Assembly (NCBI GenBank): GCA_903924005.1
Contig: CAIXZV010000202.1
Coordinates: 1-5,331, forward strand
Origin: an uncultured Chloroflexota bacterium
GTDB lineage: Bacteria > Chloroflexota > Limnocylindria > Limnocylindrales > CSP1-4
Length of the DNA stretch: 5,331 nt
Direction of reading: 5' to 3'
Both the position numbers and the translations under genes were made by a program. The notes below the pieces were generated by a model. It saw only the letters and a list, made by a program, of their open reading frames with translations. It was not told the DNA's origin and did no database searches. This document shows positions 1 through 4,604 of the stretch, piece by piece (within the stretch, counting starts at the first letter, position 1; each line of letters begins with the position of its first letter).

Positions 1-1
1 C

Positions 2-283
2 CTGAGCCGTGACCAGGTGGTTGTCCTTGAAAGCTTCCTGCGCTCGCGAGGCAACCTGCGAGATATGGAGCGAGAGTTGGGCATCAGTTACCCAACTGTT
101 CGGGCTCGGGTTGAAGCGTTGGTCCGCGCGCTGGGCTTTGGCCCGCGCGACGAGGACCCGGCCGCAGCAACCCCTGATACCGCCACCGGGCGCCGGGAGA
201 TCCTGGAGCGTCTGGCCCGCAAGGAGCTCACCGCGGAGGAGGCAGCCGATGCCATCCGCCGGCTCGGAAAGGACCCCCGATGA
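2..283 (+). CDS. DUF2089-like helix-turn-helix regulator, 3' part only
   Basis: The reading frame is open from the left edge and ends at TGA 281-283, giving 93 visible residues; the true start lies upstream. Residues 1-46 match the conserved C-terminal core of DUF2089 proteins: an opening LSRDQ, then RGNLRDMERELGISYPTVRA at residues 16-35, which reads as a helix-turn-helix, followed by a hydrophobic helix ending in ALGFG. DUF2089 proteins normally begin with a small zinc ribbon; that part would be outside the window. After a poorly conserved linker (about 47-63), residues 64-88 form a predicted helical hairpin containing ILERLARKELTAEEAADAI, which resembles segments in the next two gene products. 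A GTG at 17 could be taken as a start, but the family homology extends upstream of it, so I treat the gene as truncated by the window. It overlaps the next gene by 4 bp (ATGA). The likely role is a DNA-binding regulator of this operon; this is inferred from the fold and the position. Confidence 0.85.
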   Translation: MSRDQVVVLESFLRSRGNLRDMERELGISYPTVRARVEALVRALGFGPRDEDPAAATPDTATGRREILERLARKELTAEEAADAIRRLGKDPR

Positions 284-1311
284 CCGAAAGTACGCGCACA
301 GATCCCTCCGCCCGCATCCTGCCAATTGCACCCGGGGGAGAGGTGGAATTCCGCCTCAGCTCCCACGATCTGCGCATCCGCGCCGTGGACGGCGATCAGG
401 TTGTCATCCGGTCCCGCGGCAATGACGATCTGGAGCGCCATCTCGAGATCCAGACCGGGACGGGCTACATCCGCGTCCTGGATGGACCTGCGGGCTCGTG
501 GCGCATCGGCCCAATCACTATGCGGACGGGCCACAACCCGGACCTCGAGGTGGACGTGCCGCGCAACGTGCGCGTTGCCGGGCGAACCATCTCGGGCGAT
601 ATCACGGCGGTTGGGCTCGGGGCGTCCAGCCGCTGGACCACCGCCACGGGCGATCTGCGTCTGGGCGTTGAGGCAGGCCCGGTTGTGGTTGAGACGATGT
701 CAGGCAACGTCCGGATTGAGTCGGGCGCCGCGCTTGACGTGACGGCGCGCACCGTCTCGGGCGACGTCCGAGTGCACGCGCCGCGGATTCTGGCGGTTGA
801 CGCCGCCACCACAAGCGGCAACATCGAGATTGACGCCGCTCTCGCAGAACACGGGCGCCACACGCTGACATCGGTGAGCGGCGATGTGCGGATCCTGACC
901 GGGAGCGACGTCCGGGTGGAGTCCTCGTCCGTGGCCGGTGACATACGGGCTGCGATGCCGCACCGCTCCGAAGGGAGTCGTGGCCGACGTGTGGTGACAG
1001 TTGGCGCTGGCCGCGTCCAGGTGTCGGTGAAGACGATGTCGGGCGATGTCAGCCTGCGGCCAGGTGCGCCGGATGCTGCGGCACCCACGGGCAGGGGACC
1101 GATGCCCGAGCCGACGCCCAAGGCGGCCCGGTCAGAGGTCCGCTGGGCACCGGCCGCCGGCGGGACCGGCGCCGCCCACGCGGCCGGCCCTGACAACGAG
1201 ACTGAGCGCCTCGAGGTGCTCCGAGCGCTTGAGCGCGGAGAACTCGACGTGGACACGGCATGGGCGCGGCTTGCGTCCCTCGATGATGCCGCGCTTGGCG
1301 CCGGGGCCTGA
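280..1311 (+). CDS. DUF4097 beta-strand repeat protein with C-terminal SHOCT-like hairpin
   Basis: The product is 343 aa. The central region (about 85-262) is a ladder of short beta-strand repeats built on the pattern T-x-S-G-D/N-V/I, seen eight times: TISGDI 103-108, TATGDL 121-126, TMSGNV 139-144, TVSGDV 158-163, TTSGNI 177-182, SVSGDV 198-203, SVAGDI 217-222 and TMSGDV 252-257. Most are 18-21 residues apart. This is the DUF4097 (YvlB-type adhesin-like) signature, expected to fold as a beta-solenoid. Residues 10-80 are also beta-rich. Residues 262-305 are a Pro/Ala/Gly-rich linker, and 309-336 form a helical hairpin containing VLRALERGELDVDTAWARL. No signal peptide or membrane segment is visible, so the protein is probably cytoplasmic. 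The ATG is chosen because it forms an ATGA overlap with the upstream gene and has GGAAAGGA 6 bp before it (266-273). The biochemical function of the family is not established; in Firmicutes, related proteins belong to envelope-stress regulons. The family call is confident, the role is not. Confidence 0.9.
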   Translation: MTESTRTDPSARILPIAPGGEVEFRLSSHDLRIRAVDGDQVVIRSRGNDDLERHLEIQTGTGYIRVLDGPAGSWRIGPITMRTGHNPDLEVDVPRNVRVAGRTISGDITAVGLGASSRWTTATGDLRLGVEAGPVVVETMSGNVRIESGAALDVTARTVSGDVRVHAPRILAVDAATTSGNIEIDAALAEHGRHTLTSVSGDVRILTGSDVRVESSSVAGDIRAAMPHRSEGSRGRRVVTVGAGRVQVSVKTMSGDVSLRPGAPDAAAPTGRGPMPEPTPKAARSEVRWAPAAGGTGAAHAAGPDNETERLEVLRALERGELDVDTAWARLASLDDAALGAGA

Positions 1312-1315
1312 CGTC

Positions 1316-1660
1316 GTGTCCGAGGACGCGCTCGATCAGGTGCTGCGGCTGGTTGCGGAGGGCCGCCTAACCGCGGCTGAGGCCGAGCCGATCCTGGCCG
1401 CGCTTGACGAGCGCGACGGCAAGGCGCAACCCCGCGCGGGCGGGCCGGGCCGCGAGATCCGGATCGAGGTCCGCGAGGGGAAGCGGCTCATCGTGAACCT
1501 GCGGCTGCCAATCTCGATTGGGCGCTACGCGCTGGACCGGATCCCGGGGCTGTCTGGCGACCAGGTGAACCGCGTGCGCGAGGCGCTGGACTCGGGGATC
1601 ACCGGACCTGTTGTGGCCGTGGACGACGAGAACGGCAGCGTCCGCATCGTGATTGAGTAG
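1316..1660 (+). CDS. SHOCT-like/YvlB N-terminal-type small protein
   Basis: With a GTG start at 1316 the product is 114 aa. Residues 5-32 form a helical hairpin (VLRLVAEGRLTAAEAEPIL plus flanks) of the kind found at the N-terminus of YvlB/LiaX-like proteins and in SHOCT-like domains. Residues 46-114 form a second small domain that starts with EIRIEVREGKRLIVNLRLPI, continues through a helix (RVREALDSG, 86-94), and ends in a beta hairpin VVAVDDENGSVRIVIE. This architecture commonly accompanies DUF4097 proteins. The start is uncertain: in-frame ATGs at 1283 and 1286 would overlap the previous gene and add 10-11 residues. I prefer GTG 1316, four bases after the upstream stop, because the domain begins right there; no clear Shine-Dalgarno precedes any option, so re-initiation after the upstream stop is likely. 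It has no membrane segment and is probably cytoplasmic. The function is unknown; a part in the same complex or pathway as its two upstream neighbours is inferred. Confidence 0.85.
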   Translation: MSEDALDQVLRLVAEGRLTAAEAEPILAALDERDGKAQPRAGGPGREIRIEVREGKRLIVNLRLPISIGRYALDRIPGLSGDQVNRVREALDSGITGPVVAVDDENGSVRIVIE

Positions 1661-1668
1661 GGAGGGAG
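1661..1668 (+). promoter_or_regulatory. Strong ribosome binding site for the 72-aa gene
   Basis: GGAGGGAG lies directly after the TAG stop of the preceding gene (1658-1660) and 6 bases before ATG 1675. It is among the best Shine-Dalgarno matches in the window and is the main reason to accept the following short gene and its start. Confidence 0.75.
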
Positions 1669-1674
1669 AACCCC

Positions 1675-1893
1675 ATGTTGCAGATCGATCTGCTCTTGGA
1701 GCATGCGTATCGGCGGGAGGCCGCGATGTACGCGGCGGCTGCCGCCCGACGCTTGGCGCGCGGGCAAGCCCCAGTCCGCGTGCAGGTAGGCGTGCTGCTG
1801 ATCAGGCTGGGTCAACGGGTCGCTGGCGATCCCCGCAGGGTCACAGCGTGGCAGTCCGAGCCGTTCCTCACGCCGCAGGCAGCGTCACGGTGA
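1675..1893 (+). CDS. Small basic protein of unknown function
   Basis: This is a 72-aa product that I do not assign to a named family. It starts with an amphipathic, Ala/Arg-rich helix (EHAYRREAAMYAAAAARRLA, residues 9-28), followed by a Val/Leu-rich stretch, VRVQVGVLLIRLGQRVAG (34-51). The second part could be a short membrane-associated helix, but its arginines and lack of length argue against a true transmembrane segment. The tail (52-72) is nondescript. The gene begins 14 bp after the previous stop with an excellent ribosome binding site, so it is probably the last cistron of the operon. Its 3' end overlaps the convergent histidine kinase gene by 26 bp. Codons are mostly G/C-ending with some TTG, CAA, CCA and GTA. 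Short proteins with a phrase like RVxxGxLLIRLGxxxAG seem familiar to me from Chloroflexota, but this is recollection rather than a checked match. Confidence 0.65.
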   Translation: MLQIDLLLEHAYRREAAMYAAAAARRLARGQAPVRVQVGVLLIRLGQRVAGDPRRVTAWQSEPFLTPQAASR

Positions 1894-3148
1894 ACCGGGC
1901 GCCCTGACCGTCCGGCGATGCCGCAACAATCGTGCCGCCATGCGCGGTTGCGATGCGCCGGGCAATCGCAAGCCCAAGCCCTGTGCCCCCGGAACCGTGG
2001 CGCGTCGTGCCTGACAGGCGGGTGAAGGGCTCAAAGATTCGTTCGCGCTCTGCAACAGGAATACCTGGTCCCTGATCGTCCACGTCAATCACGGCGTGGC
2101 TGCCAGCCGCCCGCACCCTGACCGTCACCGCGCTGTCGCGGGGCGAGTGGTCAATCGCGTTGTCCACGAGGACAAGGATCAGCTGGATCAGCCGATCGCG
2201 GTCCGCCAGCACGGGCACAGGTCCCTGCGCGTCAAGCTCCAGACGGACGCCGCGCTCTGCCGCTAGCGCTGAAGCGCCGCGCACGGTGTCGCCTGCAATC
2301 GATGACGCATCCACCGGCTCCAGGGTCACGTTTGTGCGTGTCTCGTCCCAGGCGGCCAGCTGCAGCAGGTCGCCCACAAGCCCGGCAAGCCGGTCAGCCT
2401 CGCCGATGATGTCGGTGACAAACGGGCGGCCGTCTTCGGTGACCAGCCCCTCGCGCTCCAGCACCTCCGCGTTGGCGCGGATCAGGGCCGCCGGCGTGCG
2501 GAGCTCGTGCGAGGCGTCGGCGACGAAGCGCCGCTGCGCGTCGAAGCCCTCGCGGATCGGCCGCAGGGCGCGCCCGGTGACCAGCAGCGTGATGAGCGCT
2601 GCGGCCACGAGACCCAGACCCGCCACTGCGGAGGTGGCGAGGATCAGGGTCCGGCTCTGGCGGTCATGCAGCGTCAGCACGAACACGCCCTGGACAAACC
2701 CGGTGGTGCTCCCGTCGTGGCTGACCATGATGGTGAGGAGGCGGACGCTCGTCCCGCCGGCGGCCACCGTGCGCAGGTCCTGCCCGCTGTGCGACGCGGC
2801 GGCGACCGCCCCAAGATCCGGCAGCCCCGTCAGCGTTGCGTTGGACCGGTTCTCCACCACCGCGCCGTTTGGGTCCAGCAACAGCACAAACGTGTCGGAG
2901 TCTGCGGGTGCGTGCTCGGTCTGCTCTTCGCCCGAGCCGCCGGTATGCGTCTCGCCGTCTGCAGCGGCAGCGCGCGTTGTGACGGCCGAGACAAGCGCGC
3001 GGTCCACGTCCCCGTCAAGCGCGCGCAGGCCCACCAGGACGGTGGCAGCGCCGGTGCCCACCACAAGCAGCGCAAGCAGGACCATCACCTGCAGGAACAG
3101 CCGTTGCCGCGTCCGCCGGAGAAGCCGCTCCGTAGGCCCGATGGTCAC
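1868..3148 (-). CDS. Membrane sensor histidine kinase
   Basis: The product is 426 aa. Transmembrane segment 1 spans about residues 17-41, an extracytoplasmic sensor region about 42-166, and transmembrane segment 2 about 167-190. The catalytic core follows: H-box FVADASHELRTPA at 208-220 with phospho-acceptor His214; N-box LVDNAIDHSP with Asn330; G1 box DQGPGIP at 358-364; F-box IFEPFTRL at 371-378; G2 box GSGGTGLGLAIA at 385-396. These are all hallmarks of an active HisKA/HATPase_c kinase, which would autophosphorylate on His214 and pass phosphate to the regulator encoded just upstream. Only about 17 residues (GRALRPIREGFDAQRRF) separate the second membrane segment from the H-box, so a full HAMP domain is missing. 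The sensor region has an acidic, His-containing patch around 65-83 and resembles no sensor fold I recognise, so the signal is unknown. The GTG start at 3148 lies 5 bp after the regulator stop, with GAGGA about 10 bases upstream inside the regulator's 3' end. Confidence 0.95.
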   Translation of the reverse strand: MTIGPTERLLRRTRQRLFLQVMVLLALLVVGTGAATVLVGLRALDGDVDRALVSAVTTRAAAADGETHTGGSGEEQTEHAPADSDTFVLLLDPNGAVVENRSNATLTGLPDLGAVAAASHSGQDLRTVAAGGTSVRLLTIMVSHDGSTTGFVQGVFVLTLHDRQSRTLILATSAVAGLGLVAAALITLLVTGRALRPIREGFDAQRRFVADASHELRTPAALIRANAEVLEREGLVTEDGRPFVTDIIGEADRLAGLVGDLLQLAAWDETRTNVTLEPVDASSIAGDTVRGASALAAERGVRLELDAQGPVPVLADRDRLIQLILVLVDNAIDHSPRDSAVTVRVRAAGSHAVIDVDDQGPGIPVAERERIFEPFTRLSGTTRHGSGGTGLGLAIARRIATAHGGTIVAASPDGQGARFTVTLPAA

Positions 3149-3153
3149 GTCGG

Positions 3154-3828
3154 TCAGTCCTCGGCCTTGAGCGTGTACCCCACGCCACGCACGGTGCGTA
3201 GTCGTTCAGCCCGATCCAGTTCACCAAGCTTGCGCCGCAGGTACGAGACGTACAGGTCCACCACGTTGGAGTAGACGTCCGGCTCCGCGCCCCACACCTG
3301 GTCCAGGATCTGCTGCCGGGTGACCACTTGGCCGGCATGCCGGATGAAGAAGCCCAGCAGCGCAAACTCGCGCGCGGACAGGTCCACCGTGCGGGTGCCC
3401 ACCTGGGCAACGTGGCGCAGCTCGTCGAGGATGAGGTCTCCAGCAGCCATCCGGCCCTCGCCCGCGGGGGCGGGTCGGCGTGCCAGCGCCCGAATGCGCG
3501 CCAGCAGCTCCGAGAAGGCAAACGGCTTGGCGAGGTAGTCGTCCGCGCCGGCGTCAAGCCCAGCGACGCGATCGTCCACGGAGCCAAGCGCGGTCAGCAT
3601 GAGCACCGGCGTTGCGATGCCCTTCGCCCGCAGCAGACGCAGCACGGTCACGCCGTCGATGTCGGGCAGGCCGCGGTCGAGGACCACCACGTCATGGGAA
3701 CCGCTTTCGGCGAGGGCGATGGCGCTCACCCCGTCGGGCGCGATGTCCACGACATGGCGCTCCGCCACCAGGACCCGCTTGATTAGGGCGGCCATCTTCG
3801 GCTCGTCTTCAACTACCAGTACGTGCAT
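3154..3828 (-). CDS. OmpR/PhoB-family response regulator
   Basis: The product is 224 aa, the usual length for this family. Residues 1-115 form the receiver domain: acidic pocket Glu7-Asp8 (VVEDEP), phospho-acceptor Asp51 in VVLDRGLPDIDG, Thr79 in MLTA, and Lys101 in LAKPFAF. Residues about 128-222 form the winged-helix DNA-binding domain: SAREFALLGFF, the VYSNVVDLYVSYLRRKL region containing the recognition helix, and the wing RTVRGVGYTL. All residues needed for phosphorylation are present. It is the first gene of a two-gene operon with the sensor kinase, divergent from the small-protein/ApbE operon, so it probably controls the shared intergenic region and possibly itself. The ATG is chosen because MHVLVVEDEP is the canonical receiver start; the Shine-Dalgarno before it is weak. 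OmpR-type proteins usually bind tandem direct repeats; I found no convincing pair, only a short palindrome. Confidence 0.96.
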   Translation of the reverse strand: MHVLVVEDEPKMAALIKRVLVAERHVVDIAPDGVSAIALAESGSHDVVVLDRGLPDIDGVTVLRLLRAKGIATPVLMLTALGSVDDRVAGLDAGADDYLAKPFAFSELLARIRALARRPAPAGEGRMAAGDLILDELRHVAQVGTRTVDLSAREFALLGFFIRHAGQVVTRQQILDQVWGAEPDVYSNVVDLYVSYLRRKLGELDRAERLRTVRGVGYTLKAED

Positions 3829-3882
3829 GACCGGATTGTGCGGCCCACCGACGCACAGGTCGAGGGTTTAGAGGCCGGTCTG

Positions 3883-3894
3883 TGAGAACTCTCA
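3883..3894. promoter_or_regulatory. Palindrome TGAGA-AC-TCTCA, candidate operator
   Basis: Two perfect 5-bp inverted arms surround a 2-bp centre in the divergent intergenic region. In this GC-rich window the site is unusually A/T-containing. It overlaps the weak -10 candidate for the rightward operon, a position suited to a repressor or regulator site. It is too short to be decisive and could be chance. Confidence 0.3.
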
Positions 3895-3961
3895 TCGCCT
3901 CCTCAGCGGATGCGGAGGCCGCCGGCCCGATCGTTAGCCACATCAAACCGCACCCCCTCTC

Positions 3962-3968
3962 GGAGGAG
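3962..3968 (+). promoter_or_regulatory. Ribosome binding site GGAGGAG deciding the start at 3976
   Basis: GGAGGAG ends 7 bases before ATG 3976. It selects this ATG over the in-frame ATG at 3910, which has no comparable site and would place a run of charged residues before the hydrophobic signal segment. Confidence 0.8.
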
Positions 3969-3975
3969 ATCACAC

Positions 3976-4248
3976 ATGCGCAACCGTCTCGCGCTCTTCG
4001 CGGCCTCGCTGGCCGCCTCTGGCGTGCTGGCAGCTGGCCTGGTGTTTGTTGGGCTGTCGCCGGCACCTGTTCCAGCCGCCGACGCCACCATCACGGCACC
4101 CGTGACCAACGCCCCACCCGCCCCCATCACCCAGATCGACACCATCTACGTCACGCCCCAGGCCACCCCGGCCGAGGTTGTCGTGACGCAGGTTGTCCCG
4201 AGCAAGCACCACGGCGATGACGGCAACGAGGGCGGGGGCGACGACTGA
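3976..4248 (+). CDS. Short exported protein with Ala/Pro/Thr/Val-rich body and His/Asp tail
   Basis: The product is 90 aa and I do not recognise the family. Residues 1-5 are basic (MRNRL) and 6-29 form a hydrophobic segment, followed by PAPVPAADA, giving a plausible signal peptide or single membrane anchor. Residues 36-75 are low-complexity Ala/Pro/Thr/Val with a beta-prone part, ITQIDTIYVTP and AEVVVTQVVP. The last 13 residues, HHGDDGNEGGGDD, are strongly acidic with a His pair and could bind metal or simply be a flexible tail. The stop and the next start share a base (TGATG at 4246-4250), so translation is probably coupled. It heads an operon leading to the ApbE-like gene and is divergent from a two-component system. 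It lacks the Ser/Thr-Gly-Ala-Ser/Thr acceptor motif used by ApbE. A role as a small accessory protein of a membrane flavin or redox system is inference only. Confidence 0.8.
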   Translation: MRNRLALFAASLAASGVLAAGLVFVGLSPAPVPAADATITAPVTNAPPAPITQIDTIYVTPQATPAEVVVTQVVPSKHHGDDGNEGGGDD

Positions 4249-4604
4249 TGTCTGACCCGCGTCTGCTCCCGCCGCCCGCCCTGGCCCCTCGCGCGCCTCG
4301 CGCACCCCGCGCAAAGCCGGATGCAAACCCGCTGCGCCTGCTGCTCGCACTTGCCGGAATCGCATCGGCATCTGCGCTCGTCACGGCGATGCTGCCGTCG
4401 ATCACGCCCGCGTCCGCTGCTGGTGCGTCCACGACGCAACAGGACGCAGCCGTTGCCCCGGCGCCGTCCGTGATCCACGTGCAGCGCGTGGTCCAGCTGG
4501 CTCCGGGCCAGACGGCGCCGCCGAACACGTCAGTGCAGATTGCCCCGCAGCCCACGCCGCGCGTCCGCGTGGTCACCGTCACCCGGCAGTCCGGCAAGCC
4601 GTGA
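4248..4604 (+). CDS. Small single-pass membrane protein upstream of ApbE
   Basis: The product is 118 aa, of unrecognised family. Residues 1-27 are a basic, Pro-rich cytoplasmic leader with three consecutive Pro-Arg-Ala units (14-22). Residues 28-50 form one hydrophobic segment (LLLALAGIASASALVTAML), best read as a signal anchor. The remainder (51-118) would be extracytoplasmic: an Ala/Thr/Gln/Pro-rich linker, then VIHVQRVVQLAPGQTAPPNT (75-94) and a Val/Arg-rich end, VRVVTVTRQSGKP. It resembles the preceding gene product in layout (membrane segment, Ala/Pro linker, short Val-rich region with a Thr-Pro or Pro-Gly-Gln-Thr turn), suggesting distant paralogy. It starts one base inside the previous gene and ends with its stop inside the ApbE start (GTGA at 4601-4604), so the three genes are translationally coupled. 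It has no FMN-acceptor motif. It could be an accessory or anchoring partner of the ApbE system; this is inferred from position only. Confidence 0.8.
   Translation: MSDPRLLPPPALAPRAPRAPRAKPDANPLRLLLALAGIASASALVTAMLPSITPASAAGASTTQQDAAVAPAPSVIHVQRVVQLAPGQTAPPNTSVQIAPQPTPRVRVVTVTRQSGKP
4287..4313 (+). repeat. Three tandem 9-bp units encoding Pro-Arg-Ala
   Basis: CCTCGCGCG, CCTCGCGCA and CCCCGCGCA follow each other in frame in the leader of the small membrane protein, differing at only one or two positions. They encode PRA three times and probably arose by slippage; copy number may vary between strains. Confidence 0.7.

Larger units (their letters stand above)
3829..3975. promoter_or_regulatory. 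Divergent intergenic control region
   Basis: These 147 bp separate the response regulator (leftward) from the small-protein/ApbE operon (rightward) and should contain promoters for both. One weak candidate for the rightward promoter is TTTAGA (3867-3872), a 17-bp spacer, then TCTCAT (3890-3895), each hexamer matching the sigma-70 consensus at four of six positions. Read on the minus strand, the same 3867-3872 element is TCTAAA, a four-of-six -10 match with no good -35. The region also holds a 12-bp palindrome (3883-3894) and a longer inverted repeat, GCCTCC (3897-3902) with GGAGGC (3914-3919). Exact promoters cannot be fixed from sequence alone. Confidence 0.45.

Noticed and set aside
17..283. 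Complete short gene starting at GTG 17
   Set aside because: The in-frame codons before it (LSRDQ) fit the conserved DUF2089 core, and the zinc-ribbon part is missing, so the gene is better read as truncated by the window edge.
465..1256. Long minus-strand open frame (263 codons) opposite the DUF4097 gene
   Set aside because: It is a mirror of the GC-rich repeat gene; its composition is Arg/Ser/Thr/Pro-rich with no recognisable motif, and the plus-strand frame has clear family repeats.
1885..1893. TCAC-G-GTGA palindrome at the convergent gene ends as a terminator
   Set aside because: The stem is only 4 bp, lies inside coding sequence of both genes and has no T-run on either side.
1653..1907. 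84-codon plus-strand frame overlapping the 72-aa gene
   Set aside because: No ribosome binding site at its start, composition of a frame-shifted shadow, and it conflicts with the well-supported frame starting at 1675.
2160..3170. Long plus-strand open frame (336 codons) opposite the histidine kinase
   Set aside because: Ser/Arg/Thr-rich translation typical of an antisense shadow; the minus strand encodes every kinase motif in order.
3897..3919. GCCTCC/GGAGGC inverted repeat as a terminator or riboswitch
   Set aside because: A 6-bp stem with an 11-base loop and no T-tract; GC-rich short stems are common by chance. Kept only as part of the intergenic description.
3871..3921. Direct repeat GAGGCCG (3871-3877 and 3915-3921) as an OmpR-type binding pair
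   Set aside because: The two GC-rich 7-mers are 44 bp apart, not the roughly 11-bp tandem spacing usual for OmpR-family sites, and such matches are expected by chance here.
3910..3975. N-terminal extension of the first small exported protein from ATG 3910
   Set aside because: It would put 22 mostly basic and polar residues before the signal segment and use a start without a ribosome binding site, while ATG 3976 follows GGAGGAG at ideal spacing.
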